DNA of 64,000 nucleotides from Candidatus Synoicihabitans palmerolidicus (lineage in GTDB: Bacteria; Verrucomicrobiota; Verrucomicrobiia; Opitutales; Opitutaceae). Positions within the stretch are counted from its first letter, which is position 1, and each line of letters opens with the position of its first letter. Position numbers and translations under genes: made by a program. Under the pieces are notes generated by a model that saw only the letters and a list, made by a program, of their open reading frames with translations, was not told where the DNA came from and ran no database searches. Below are positions 8,926 to 18,262 of this stretch, one piece after another. Where the stretch lies: contig JAGGDC010000006.1 of the NCBI GenBank assembly GCA_020809425.1, positions 1-64,000 on the forward strand, written 5' to 3'.

Positions 8926-9198
8926 TCAACGAGAGCGGTCGCTGGTATGTCGTTTAAAAATCTCCACGAGGTCGGCGAGAGTACTGGCCCCATGTAACTC
9001 AACGGTGGGCACGTTCACCTGGAGTGCTTCACTCGCATACATGACCACTTCCACCCGGTCGATCGAGTTGGCACCGAGGTCGGTCATGTTGCTTTCCGGT
9101 ACGATGTCATCGGGGTTAAGGTCGAAGACGACTTCCAACAAGTTGGCTTTGACGATTTCGAGGATACGTTGGGATTCCGGGTCCATTGGAACATTCAT
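8926..9198 (-). CDS. Free-standing acyl carrier protein (donor ACP of the beta-branching cassette)
   Basis: This 90-residue carrier protein has the 4'-phosphopantetheine site at Ser45 in L-G-A-N-S-I-D-R-V. It would carry malonyl, then acetyl after decarboxylation, and donate it to the HMG-CoA synthase. The ATG at 9198 overlaps the enoyl-reductase stop by 4 nt (ATGA), implying coupled translation. The residues after the Ser (I-D-R-V-E) are those of discrete donor ACPs (AcpK-like) rather than of the in-line ACPs in this window, which read D-S-I or D-S-L. Confidence 0.93.
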   Translation of the reverse strand: MNVPMDPESQRILEIVKANLLEVVFDLNPDDIVPESNMTDLGANSIDRVEVVMYASEALQVNVPTVELHGASTLADLVEIFKRHTSDRSR

Positions 9199-10586
9199 GT
9201 TTCGATAAGTGACCGATAGCGCTGCGACAAAACTGCCGCCGCCCCCGTCATTAATTGATCGGCGATCAGGTCCACGTGCCGGTTACGCCAGTCGGCCATC
9301 GCCGTTCCGCGTACCCATTGGTTAAAAGCTCCCAAGGCCGGACCTGAGTGGATTTGAAAATCAGTTTGTTCGGCGGGTTCTCCCGCTAGGGCCAGTCGTG
9401 ACGTGTGGACAAAATACCAGCGAAAGATCAGCGCCATGCGATGCTTCGGATCGCGTTCGGCTCGAGCAATGACAGCGGGTGCTCGCTGCGCGTAAAACAT
9501 TCGGGTCTCCTCCCACACCGCATCGAAGGAGCGTTTGAAATAACGCGTCTCAATCTGCTCCCGGGTTTTTGCATCGATCTGCTCAATCGAATCATACTGG
9601 CGATAGAGATCATACAGTTTCTTCGCGCGGCCCGGGAAAAGCAGTCCACGCTTAAATACCTGCACCTTGGCGCCCATTTCAAACATGTCGCCCGCCGGCA
9701 CAATATCCATGTCCTGCGCCTCCGCCGCTTGCAGCATATCCTTCACTCGATCACTGGTCCCAGCTTCGACCGTGCATTGATTGACGGAACCCGTGAGCAC
9801 AAAGTCGGCCCCCACTACAAACGATGCAGCCACCGCTTCCGGCGTCCCGAGTCCGCCGGCCGCGCCCACCCCAATCTTTCGCGCGTAGCCATGTTCCCGA
9901 CTCAAGTCGTCTCGCAGCCTCAGAATGACTGGCAGTAACACATAAGCGACTCCACGATCCGTGTGTCCGCCCGAGTCTGATTCCACACAAATATCGTCCG
10001 CCACCGGCACCGTCGCCCCCCATTCCGCCTCCTCGGCGTTGATTAGTCCGCTCGCCAGTAGTGTCCGACGCAATACGTCTGGCACCGGACGTAAAAACTG
10101 CGCCGCTACTTCTGGGCGCGAGATCTTTGTCATAATCTGCCTCGGAGATCTTACCACACCGTCGGCATCGCGCGTCATCCCCCTCAATCGCAACCAGGCC
10201 AAATCCATCGAGATCTGGGTAAAGGCCGCCGCTTCGATGCGGGGCACGCGGCGTTCTAGTAATATCTCCGCAGTCGCGTGTTCGATCTCCGGATCGAAGG
10301 GTGCCGCCAGAAAATTGGCCCCATAAATTCCGGTTCCGCCCAACTGCTCCCCGATCCATTGCAAGTCTCGGTCTATCCGCTCGGGTTTGAGCCCACCCGT
10401 GCCTAAAAACCCCAACAACCTCGCTCGCCCAATGCGTACCACCAGCTCTTTTGAGGCAATCCCTTTGTACATCGCTCCCGCGACATAGGCGTATTTTATT
10501 CCATGACGCCGTCGAAAAGCATCGCAGCCTAGCCGCCCCGGGTCGATCGCACGTAACGTTGGGGAATCCGTATCAGCCAAGGGCAT
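9195..10586 (-). CDS. Trans-acting enoyl reductase, PfaD/PksE type (FMN-dependent)
   Basis: This TIM-barrel flavoenzyme (about 463 residues) is predicted to reduce alpha,beta-enoyl-ACP intermediates on selected modules. Family landmarks are A-Y-V-A-G-A-M-Y-K-G near the N-terminus, G-A-N-F-L-A-A-P, S-D-S-G-G-H-T-D, the phosphate-binding G-A-A-G-G-L-G-T-P and G-S-V-N-Q. No ER domain is visible in any of the ten modules, so this enzyme must account for saturated positions (C4-C5 and C12-C13 if the product is palmerolide A). The frame is open to a GTG at 10691 that would overlap the upstream gene. The ATG at 10586 (M-P-L-A-D-T) begins 12 nt after that gene and matches family N-termini, so it is preferred. 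Confidence 0.93.
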   Translation of the reverse strand: MPLADTDSPTLRAIDPGRLGCDAFRRRHGIKYAYVAGAMYKGIASKELVVRIGRARLLGFLGTGGLKPERIDRDLQWIGEQLGGTGIYGANFLAAPFDPEIEHATAEILLERRVPRIEAAAFTQISMDLAWLRLRGMTRDADGVVRSPRQIMTKISRPEVAAQFLRPVPDVLRRTLLASGLINAEEAEWGATVPVADDICVESDSGGHTDRGVAYVLLPVILRLRDDLSREHGYARKIGVGAAGGLGTPEAVAASFVVGADFVLTGSVNQCTVEAGTSDRVKDMLQAAEAQDMDIVPAGDMFEMGAKVQVFKRGLLFPGRAKKLYDLYRQYDSIEQIDAKTREQIETRYFKRSFDAVWEETRMFYAQRAPAVIARAERDPKHRMALIFRWYFVHTSRLALAGEPAEQTDFQIHSGPALGAFNQWVRGTAMADWRNRHVDLIADQLMTGAAAVLSQRYRSLIET

Positions 10587-10600
10587 AAATCGATCAAAAC

Positions 10601-11410
10601 TCACCGCAAATTGATGGTCGTGAAACAGTTCCCGAGTGCCAAGGCGGGTTTCTGCGGTAATGCCACTGCCAGAGCAAACTCCCTTAACCAATAGGCTTGG
10701 ACGCCGTACTGTGCAAAGTGCCGGTAGCTGCCGCGCACGCCCGGTTCACCCGGTATCGACTCGACCTCCGCTATTTCGTAAAAAGAGCGCGGCGCCATCA
10801 GGCCGGTGCGCAATACCTTCGCCAATGCCTCCCGGATCGCCCAACTCACCGTCGGGCAGCGTTCCGCTGGCACCCCCGCCCGCGCCAAGGCAGACCATTC
10901 CTCCGTGGAGATCTCGCGTCGCAAAATTTCCGCATGGGCGGGATCATCGCATTCCAGATCCACCGCCATCGGATGACCTTCGTCTACCGCCAACGCCGCG
11001 GCCCAAGCACCGCTGTGGGTAATACTCACAAGTGGGTTACCCGCGTTCCCGTTACCGTCATTGCCGTCGCGCACCACAGGTTGTCCGAACACTCCCGCCG
11101 CGACATGCCAAGCCTTGGCAGGCACCTCCGGTTTCCACGCCCCAAGCGCTAGTTTTGCAGCGTACCGACCTCTCAAGAATTCATCCTGTCGTCTCGGCAC
11201 ACCCGCCGACTTCCATCGTTCGACCTCTACAGGATGTAGAAAAACTTCCCGCCTAGTGTTCAACTCTGCTGCCGGGGTTTGGGTCACGCAGAATCCCACG
11301 CATTCTCGTGAGTAACTCGATTTATTCTCTCCATTTCGACGCGACTCCAAAGTCCATCGCCAAGATTCCGGCAAGGTATCCACGACCCTAGCAATCATAT
11401 TAGTTCGCAT
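10601..11410 (-). CDS. 4'-phosphopantetheinyl transferase (Sfp-like)
   Basis: This protein of about 269 residues would convert apo-ACP domains to the holo form using coenzyme A. Family motifs are visible: S-I-T-H-S in the middle, the Mg-binding A-V-D-L-E-C, and W-A-I-R-E-A-L-A-K, which corresponds to the W-x-x-K-E-A-x-x-K signature (first Lys replaced by Arg). The frame is open upstream to a TTG at 11545, but that would run across the divergent promoter region and the start of the plus-strand gene at 11519, so the ATG at 11410 (M-R-T-N-M) is chosen. The start is not certain, as the upstream Shine-Dalgarno is weak. It is the first gene of the minus-strand operon that ends with the carbamoyltransferase. 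Confidence 0.85.
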   Translation of the reverse strand: MRTNMIARVVDTLPESWRWTLESRRNGENKSSYSRECVGFCVTQTPAAELNTRREVFLHPVEVERWKSAGVPRRQDEFLRGRYAAKLALGAWKPEVPAKAWHVAAGVFGQPVVRDGNDGNGNAGNPLVSITHSGAWAAALAVDEGHPMAVDLECDDPAHAEILRREISTEEWSALARAGVPAERCPTVSWAIREALAKVLRTGLMAPRSFYEIAEVESIPGEPGVRGSYRHFAQYGVQAYWLREFALAVALPQKPALALGNCFTTINLR

Positions 11411-11518
11411 CACGGCAAGCCTTTGTATGTACCTATACCCGGAGCGGCACTTACCAAGGTTCGCTCGTGAACCACCCCTTCTTGAACCACCCATTTCACT
11501 GTTCATAAACACCCTCGG
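11411..11518. promoter_or_regulatory. Divergent intergenic region, presumed promoters for both directions
   Basis: This 108-bp gap separates two divergent transcription units: the phosphopantetheinyl transferase operon (minus) and the broken binding-protein operon (plus). Promoters must lie here or inside the first codons. A possible plus-strand pair TTGAAC (11482) and CATAAA (11504), 16 bp apart, was noticed, but its -10 is only 9 bp from the ATG at 11519, so no specific site is claimed. Confidence 0.35.
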
Positions 11519-12717
11519 ATGCGACGCCCGCCACCACTTTGCCAATTTCTAATCTGGATTTTTTTGATTGTCCTACCCTCCGTCGGTTGTCGCAAGATTA
11601 ATAACCCGATGCCCAGTGACCTCGAAAGGTCCGGCTTTCTGATTAATTATAAAATTGCCAATCCCGAGTCCAAACTTGGCGAGATTGTCGCTCCGGTGAC
11701 TAAACAATTTCCCCACACGCGTCTTTCCCTTCTATTACCACACGGTTCGATCCCATCACTCGTCTTTAAACATTATCAGGAGGCCTCTGGCGTCACGATT
11801 GATCCGACCTACTACGCTACCCATCAAGAATTCGATCAATTGCTCGTTGGTGGCACTCACCGGATCTCGCCATCGTGAATAATCTCATGATTGAGAGCCT
11901 TCGGGCCGCCGGGAGGCTCGGCGATTTAAACTTCCAAAACATCCCTAACCGCAAGGAAGTGGAAGATGAGTTTACTGCTCTCCCGTTTGATCCGAGTGCG
12001 AGTAGCTACGTTCCATTAACTTGGCGCACTGTGGGCATCGCCTACAATGTGGCGATTCTCGACGAAACTCCTCGCACTTGGAGCGACCTCTTCACCCCGA
12101 TCTCCCCGGATCGATAAGAAGCCGTTGGCGTCATCGGATTATTGGATGATTCGCATCTCCTTTTCGCGGCGGCCTTGCTCGCCACCGGCGCTTCACCTTC
12201 GTCGAATTCCGAAACTCAAATCAAGGTCGCAGGTGATTTTCTCGTGACCAGCACTGAACAAACGAAATTCGAATTCGTACATCACCAAGCTGTTGCTGAT
12301 CTACTTCAAAACCATCACCTTATCGTCTGCATGGCGCTATCTTCCGACATTGCCCGGGCCGTGCAGAGCAATCCAAACATCGGGTTCGTCGTTCCCGCCG
12401 ACGGGACTTGGATATCTCTCGACTGCATCGTTGCCTTCGCTCCCAACGATGCCCACCAGAAGGAGATCGGCGAGGACTTCATCAACTTCCTTTTGTTGCC
12501 CTCCGGCGCCGCCGAAATCGCCAACTACTCCTTCAAAGCCAACACCGACCGTCGAGAGCGAGCGTTCCTCGAACCGGCCATCAAATTTGATCCCGCCTAT
12601 CAATCCACCACTTACGGGTTGTCACCCTTGCGCATGAGCAACCAGGACCAGTTCCAACAGCAAATCTTCCACCAAATCCCGCCTGAAATCGCGACGGAAC
12701 CCTCTTCCTCCGATTAA
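11519..12717 (+). pseudogene. Broken PotD-like periplasmic binding lipoprotein
   Basis: The start is M-R-R-P-P-P with a hydrophobic segment and lipobox-like L-P-S-V-G-C near residue 24, so the ancestral protein was an exported lipoprotein. The distal part has the pattern of polyamine/iron-type ABC binding proteins: N-P-N-I-G-F-V-V-P followed by D-C-I-V-A-F-A-P and F-I-N-F-L-L-L-P-S-G-A-A-E-I. The frame breaks near 11862, where restoring one C gives H-P-D-L-A-I-V, and again at an in-frame TAA at 12115-12117, beyond which the same frame resumes as E-A-V-G-V-I-G-L-L-D-D. One indel and one nonsense codon disable it. It is first in a four-gene plus-strand run. A role in the polyketide pathway is not evident. 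Confidence 0.75.
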
Positions 12718-12721
12718 ACAA

Positions 12722-13755
12722 ATGAGTGCTGCTACGTTGCCCGACACCTCGCCCGCCGTTCGGTTGCCTCTACGATACTTTACGGGGCTGGATCCGACGG
12801 AATCGATTTTACCTCTGGTTGGTGGGCTTCCTCTTAACGGTACTATTTTTAGTTTTTCTAAGAGGCATGTTTTTCACGATTTCGGCCGGACATACTGGGG
12901 TGATTTTTACCGATTCGGTGGCGGAACCGAAACAAATTTGTCCGCGATGAGGGACTCCAATTCAGTTTCCCGTGGCATTACCCTACTCTCTACGACGTGC
13001 GGATACAGGAGCATGCGCATGCGTTCAATATCATTAGCAAAGACGGACTGACCATAGAGGTAGTGCTTTCGATCCGCTTCCACCCAAAGGTCGAGTTGCT
13101 AGGCGTGTTGCACCAAGAAGTGGGTCCCGACTATCTCAATCTTATTGTCATTCCTGAAGTGCAGGCCCTCGCCCGGTCCACGTTCGGAGCCTACACGCCC
13201 GAGGAAATGTACCCCACCAAACGCACGCTCATTGAAGAAACATTGAGCCGGGCCACCAGTCAGGTCAGCGAACGTTACGTCGTTCTGGACGATCTACTCG
13301 TCAAGGAGATCAAACTCCCTCCACTCATAAAAACCTCGATCGAGAAAAAACGGGTCGAACAGCAAAATGCTCTCGCCATGTCATTTCGCATCCAACGCGA
13401 GGAACAGGAAGTGGTTCGAAAGATTATTGAGGCCGGTGGCACCGCAAAGGCTAATGCGCTCCTACACCCCACGCTCAATGAGGATCTCCTTCGCTACCGG
13501 GGTATCGACGCCACGCTGCAGCTGGCCTCCTCGAACAACGCGAAGGTCATCGTGATCGGAAATAACGACGGCCTTCCTCTGATCCTCGATCCGTCCAAGA
13601 TTACGCCTGACTCACCTTCAACCAAAACCACGCCATCTACCACGTCGCTGGTCGAACCGAAGCCGCCCGAATCCGACCCCTCGGGAACCGCTGACAAAAC
13701 TCCTTCCCCTGCTCCGGCCCCCTCGGGAGTCGCTGGCATCTCCATCGCCCCGTGA
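12722..13755 (+). pseudogene. Broken SPFH/prohibitin-like membrane protein
   Basis: The N-terminal region encodes one strong transmembrane segment (F-Y-L-W-L-V-G-F-L-L, then F-L-V-F-L-R) and the SPFH-like I-S-A-G-H-T-G-V-I-F. The frame is lost near 12935-12950 (removing one T from a TTT restores V-R-D-E-G-L-Q-F). It then continues to 13755 as a typical prohibitin domain: Y-D-V-R-I-Q-E-H-A-H, R-F-H-P, S-E-R-Y-V-V-L-D-D and a basic-acidic helix rich in K-K-R-V-E-Q-Q-N. A Pro/Ser/Thr-rich tail ends the protein. The N-terminus is also unclear, because the ATG at 12722, 4 nt after the upstream stop, is not in the frame of the membrane segment. Such proteins scaffold membrane microdomains. A link to palmerolide is unknown. 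Confidence 0.7.
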
Positions 13756-13797
13756 CCCGCCGCCATCTTACCGACCTTTCACCCGGATCTTAGACCG

Positions 13798-15401
13798 ATG
13801 GAGTTTATTAATTTTCTCAAAAAGGAGTCAAACGAGCTCGACCGTCGCCTCCTCCTTTCCGGTGCCGCTACCGGTGTCATCAACACTTTGTTGATATTCA
13901 TACTGTCGACCGCCGCTGACCGTATTTCGGGAGATCAAACCGCCTACCGCGAACTTTTCATGGTGATCGTTTGTCTCGCCGGAGTTGGGACCAGCAAAGG
14001 ATACCTTCTCCGTCGGAGTACCAACATGGTGGAGGAAATCGTACTCAACATTCGCCTACGCGTGGCGGAGAAAATCCGTCACACCGACTGACGCGCTTTC
14101 GAAACGATGGACCGGGCCGTACTCTATAACGCCATCTCCTCACACACCATGGCGATCTCACGCGCCTCAAGCATCGTCGTGAGTTCAGCCACCTCTAGCG
14201 TGCTCATTGTCTGCGCGTTCCTGGTTATTTTTCTTCAATCAACCGCCGCCTTGCTCATCCTCCTGTCGGCCCTCGCCTTCGTTCTCATGACCCTGTTTAG
14301 TCAACGGCAGCGCTTGGTTGCCGCGATGACTGCCGTGACCACGCAGGACAACGTATTTGTGGCCCGATTTTCCGACCTGCTCGATGGATTCAAGGAGCTC
14401 AAAATGGACGTCGCTAAAAATCGAGAATTCTTCGACCCCGATCTTCCCCCCCCTCCGCGCATCACGCCCGCGACCTTCGCGTCGCGGGAGGCCAAATCGG
14501 CAATCGCTCCGTGCTCCTTGCCGCAGTTGTCTTCCTTCGCCCTGTATTCGCCGAAGCTGACACCGCAAAACTCGTTTTCATCAGCTCGCTCATCATGTTC
14601 CTGATTGGTCCCATCAGCGAAGTAGCTTTCTCGTTTTCGACGGTTTCCGAAGTGAACACTTCGATCTCCTAAATTTATCGAATAGAAGGTGAACTCGACT
14701 CCGCCTTTGATCGAGCTGAGGACCCCAACGCTCCACCACCGCAGCCCGTAGAGCACTTCAGGGCTATCACTTGCGAGGAGATGAGTTTCGCCTACTACAA
14801 CGATAAAGGAAAGGCCGTCTTCTTTCTCGATCCCTTCGAGTTCTCGCTCACGAGCGGGAAACTTCTCTGCATCACCGGCGGCAACGGTAGCGGTAAGTCA
14901 ACCTTCCTTAAGGTACTGGCCGGACTCTATCCGCCCGAGGCGGGGACCATTCTGCTGGACGGCAGTCCCGTCACTGCGACCAACCGCCAAAGCTACCGTT
15001 CTCTATTTAGGCCCATCTTTACCGATTTCCACCTCTTCGACACGCTCTATGGTTTCGACGATATCGATGAGGCACTTCTCACTCATTGGCTCCACCGTAC
15101 CGATCTTTGGCACAAGACCGGAGTCGAGGAACGCAAGCTTACCGAGCGCAACCTTTCGAGAGGCCAACGCAAGCGCCTGGCCCTCGTGCTCGCTCTGATG
15201 GAGGACAAACCCATCCTCCTGCTTGATGAATGGGCCGCCGAACAAGACCCTCAGTTTCGCCGCATTTTTTACCGCGAGATCCTGTCCGAATTGAGAGCGG
15301 AGGGCAAAACCATCATCGCGGTAAGTCACGACGACGAACACTATGACGTCGCTGACCGCACCTTGAAGATGCACTACGGGAAGTTCGTTCCCTTTGCCTA
15401 A
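13798..15401 (+). pseudogene. Broken SyrD/PvdE-type ABC exporter (membrane plus ATPase)
   Basis: This is a fused half-transporter: a transmembrane domain followed by an ATP-binding domain, as in cyclic-peptide/siderophore exporters. Segments before 14450 contain several hydrophobic helices and the intracellular pattern L-N-I-R-L-R-V-A-E-K-I-R-H-T-D. The ATPase (14781-15401, intact by itself) has Walker A G-G-N-G-S-G-K-S-T, signature L-S-R-G-Q-R-K-R and Walker B I-L-L-L-D-E-W. The coding sequence is broken by an in-frame TGA (14089-14091), a frameshift at a C run near 14446-14455, and an in-frame TAA (14670-14672). All three lie in or just after the membrane part, so no complete transporter can be made. 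It may once have exported the polyketide or an unrelated peptide. Confidence 0.8.
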
Positions 15402-15420
15402 GCATTCCGAACGGCCTGTC

Positions 15421-16199
15421 ATGATCCCTCAGATCATTCACCAAATCTGGGTGGGCACGAAACCTCTGCCGAAGAAATTCGCCATCTGGGGCGAATCCTT
15501 CCGCCACCACCTGCCCGACTGGCCGTACCACGTGTGGGGCGACGAACAGCTCGAGGCCCTAGCCTCCGAGCATTTCCCCCGTCACCTCGATCTGTTTCGG
15601 CGTATGACGGTGATGTCACAAAAGGCAGACCTGGCCGCTACATGATCTTGGCGATTCACGGAGGACTTTATGTCGACACCAATTGCGAATGTCGGCGGCC
15701 TTTCGATTTCATACAGGAAAGCGACGACCTCATCGTCGCTCCCGAACTCCAGACCTCCTCGGCGCAGATACGGGAACTCTATAATACGCCACGCAGCGAA
15801 CTCTTCTGCGTTTGGGCGTTACTCAGTCGGCCCGGTCATCCTCTTTGGTTCGAACTGATAGACGAAGTGGTGGCCCGTCTGGGTCGCACCCTCTCAGAAA
15901 ACCGAATTGTCAATTTGATCGACCAGAGCGGCCCTGGAGCATTTACCGACGTATTTAGGCGCTATCTCGACCGTGGCGGTCGTGCCCACCTGGTCCCCGG
16001 CCCAACATTTGGCTGTGCCAATGGCTCCTCCCTATTTCAGTTCGCCCGCAGTTTCATGTTCCCCGAATTGTTCCGCGATGTGTACGTGCGCCACCGGTCA
16101 CAAGCAAGTTGGGTTGATCCCAAGATGAAGCGCCAGTGGTTCCTTCGCAGCCTCTTTTTTATCGGTCCCCCCCAAACGAAGCCGACCGAAAAGTCGTAA
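15421..16199 (+). pseudogene. Frameshifted GT32 (OCH1-like) glycosyltransferase
   Basis: It begins M-I-P-Q-I-I-H-Q-I-W-V-G, the classic N-terminus of DXD-containing sugar transferases, with Y-H-V-W-G-D-E-Q downstream. The frame is lost near 15635. Adding one C gives A-R-Y-M-I-L and then the donor-binding G-G-L-Y-V-D-T-N-C-E-C (D-T-N in place of D-x-D) followed by a normal C-terminus to the TAA at 16197-16199. A single 1-nt deletion therefore separates it from an intact gene of about 259 codons. It is the last of the plus-strand run and converges on the oxidase gene with a 15-bp gap, with no obvious terminator hairpin between them. A sugar transferase could have masked the toxin in the producer. 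That is speculative. Confidence 0.75.
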
Positions 16200-16214
16200 G
16201 AAGTCCGCTTCGAC

Positions 16215-17280
16215 TCAACTCGTCAATCCGAGCAAGCGGGTTGCATAGTCAGATGAAAATAACCCTTCGGGGTCGTGAGATTTTCGTAGTCTTCGAAAAT
16301 CATCCAAGCGCGGCAGATTCAGCTCCACCTTGTCCGGGCCGGGCAAAATCTTGCCGAAGTGATAACGGGGCCCAAAAGGCGCCAACACCTCGTGCCCCAC
16401 CCCGGTCCTGTCCTGATACGAAGTGCCCAATAGTTTGCGCACTAGGGCCACATTTACCGATCTGCCGCCCATTGCAGCCGCGCGTAACATTAGTCGAAAC
16501 ACGGTCGATACCCACCGTCGCCTGGCCTGGGTTACTTTCGTTATCGGCTGGGTCGGCTTCTCCGATTCTGATGCCGCAACTCGCGTCATTCGCATGATTT
16601 CCACCAGTCCCACCTGGGGAAACCACCGTGCATCGACGAAATCTGCGGATTCCTGCATCCTGATAAAATCCTGCACAAACTCCGTGAATGACACGATGCT
16701 CGACTCCGCGCGCAGATAAAACAACGGCACTGCCTCCAAAGTAATCTCGGTCACAATTCCCCATAATCTGAGCGCCGCGACCACTCCACCGAACCCCTCA
16801 TCGCCTCGACGACTCAACGCCGCTTCACCGGCTGCGTTTACCCATCTAATCTGTGTCACCACATCAGCGAGAGTACCGGTGCGGATCGAACCACCATGAG
16901 TCGCCGTCGCGATCGCTCCCGCCAAGGACTGTTCCGCGTAAGACCCCAGGTTGGGCAAGGCCAATCCCCGTTTGGCCAAGTCCCTAGTCAACTTCAGCAA
17001 GGTAATCCCACCTTGGACCGTCACCAACTTGCCGGTAACATCCAGTACGCGGTTCATCAACTCCAGGCTCACCGGCCACCCCGTCCGTGTCAGGCAAAGG
17101 CACGAAGGTGTACAATTTTCCCCACGCCTTTACTCGCTTTCCAACCAAGCGGGCCCGACGCACCGACGCACTCACTTCGAATTCATTTCTGGGTCGGACC
17201 AATGCCGTCGGTCGCATGGCATAGTGACGACCACAATTCCATTGGAGCCGCCCCGCCACCCCTTCGTGCTCACGGAGCCA
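16215..17280 (-). pseudogene. Frameshifted FAD-linked sugar-lactone oxidase (D-arabinono-1,4-lactone oxidase-like)
   Basis: The N-terminal part reads W-N-C-G-R-H-Y, A-L-V-R-P-R-N-E-F-E-V and V-K-A-W-G, the start of a VAO-type FAD-binding domain. Near 17065-17075 the frame shifts (dropping one G restores T-D-G-V then S-L-E-L-M-N-R-V-L). The main part (17072 to 16215) contains the FAD-binding G-S-Y-A-E-Q-S-L-A-G-A-I-A-T-A-T-H-G-G and a C-terminal lactone-oxidase region ending H-D-P-E-G-L-F. The upstream boundary is uncertain, because the frame continues without a stop or clear start codon into the preceding epimerase sequence (about 17280). A gene of this description is reported in the palmerolide cluster. 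As written here it is disrupted. Confidence 0.7.
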
Positions 17281-18262
17281 GAGTTCCGTAACCAACATTC
17301 CCTCAAACCAATTCATCTGCGGGGCGAAGCCGAACACCGTGCGGGCTCGTTCACTGGAATAAACTGCCCGATTACTGGACATGCGCCGCGCCCACGCGAG
17401 ACCTCGGGCCAACTCCACCGCAGGGGCCACCACTCTCGAAACCCTGAGTGCCATCCGCTCGATCCGCTTCAGTCTCGCCAGTGAAGCCCACTGCGGAACT
17501 CGCCCCACCATTTCTGCCAACGGGGTATAGAACTCCGTAAAACTCAATTCTTCGTGGCCCAAGGTAAAATACTTGCGAAGCGGCAGACTCACACGCGCCC
17601 GCCGCCAGTATACCAGTCACCACGTCATCGATAAAAACGGCGTTCATTCTCCCGACTCCGCCATCCGCCCCCAACATAATCGGAGTCCCCTTGCGCAAAA
17701 ATCCGAGCGGAGTGAGGGTCCAGGACTTCCTCTCCGGGCCATAAACACAGGTCGGTCGTCCAATCGTCCAACTCGTCGAAGTGCCCGCCAAAGTTTGCTT
17801 CATGACCGCTTCCGCCAATCGTTTGGTCCGGCTGTAGGCATCAAGTTACTGATCATCGGGCAACACTTCCTCATCGCGATAACCATCGGGTCCCGGCTCG
17901 TCCGCGCCGTGCACGGCAATGGAACTCACCAAAATCATGCGGCGGCCCGCTGCCCCCGCCACTATTTCAGCCACTCGTTGCGTGCCTTCCACATTCACCG
18001 CGTGGAACTCCTCCGCTTTGAAACCCGTCATTTTGGCCGCCGCATGAATCACCAAATCCGCGCCAGCAATCAACCGCGTCAGCGCGGCCTCATCCTGGAG
18101 ATCTCCGATGACGACGGTGCCTCCCGAAGCCACCAAAGCCCGACTACGCGCCGACTCGCTCCTGAACAATTCTCGCACTTCGTGGGTCCCCATCAAGGCG
18201 TACGTCAACGCCGCTCCGATGCCGCCACCGGCTCCAGTGACACTCGCAATCGGACGTTTCAT
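17250..18262 (-). pseudogene. Broken NAD(P)-dependent epimerase/dehydratase (extended SDR)
   Basis: The ATG at 18262 overlaps the acyl-hydrolase stop by 4 nt. The N-terminus has a Rossmann motif T-G-A-G-G-G-I-G-A-A and later D-L-V-I-H-A-A-A and L-V-S-S-I-A-V-H-G, typical of extended SDR enzymes. An in-frame TAA (17846-17848) interrupts D-E-E-V-L-P-D-D-Q just before the expected catalytic Y-S-R-T-K-R, which follows in the same frame. The frame then shifts near 17565 (dropping one C joins V-F-Y-L-G to H-E-E-L-S-F) and the C-terminal region E-G-M-L-V-T-E-L-W-L-R runs straight into the oxidase sequence without a stop. One nonsense and one indel. Function in the pathway unknown. Confidence 0.75.

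Noticed and set aside
11482-11509. TTGAAC/CATAAA promoter-like pair upstream of the plus-strand run
   Set aside because: The -10 would be only 9 bp from the ATG and matches weakly. It is mentioned only as part of the intergenic region.
14089-14091. In-frame TGA codons (also 4438-4440) as possible recoded Trp or selenocysteine
   Set aside because: The broken genes also have TAA stops and indels, TGA is used as an ordinary terminator by several intact genes here, and the positions are not ones where Sec is known in these families.
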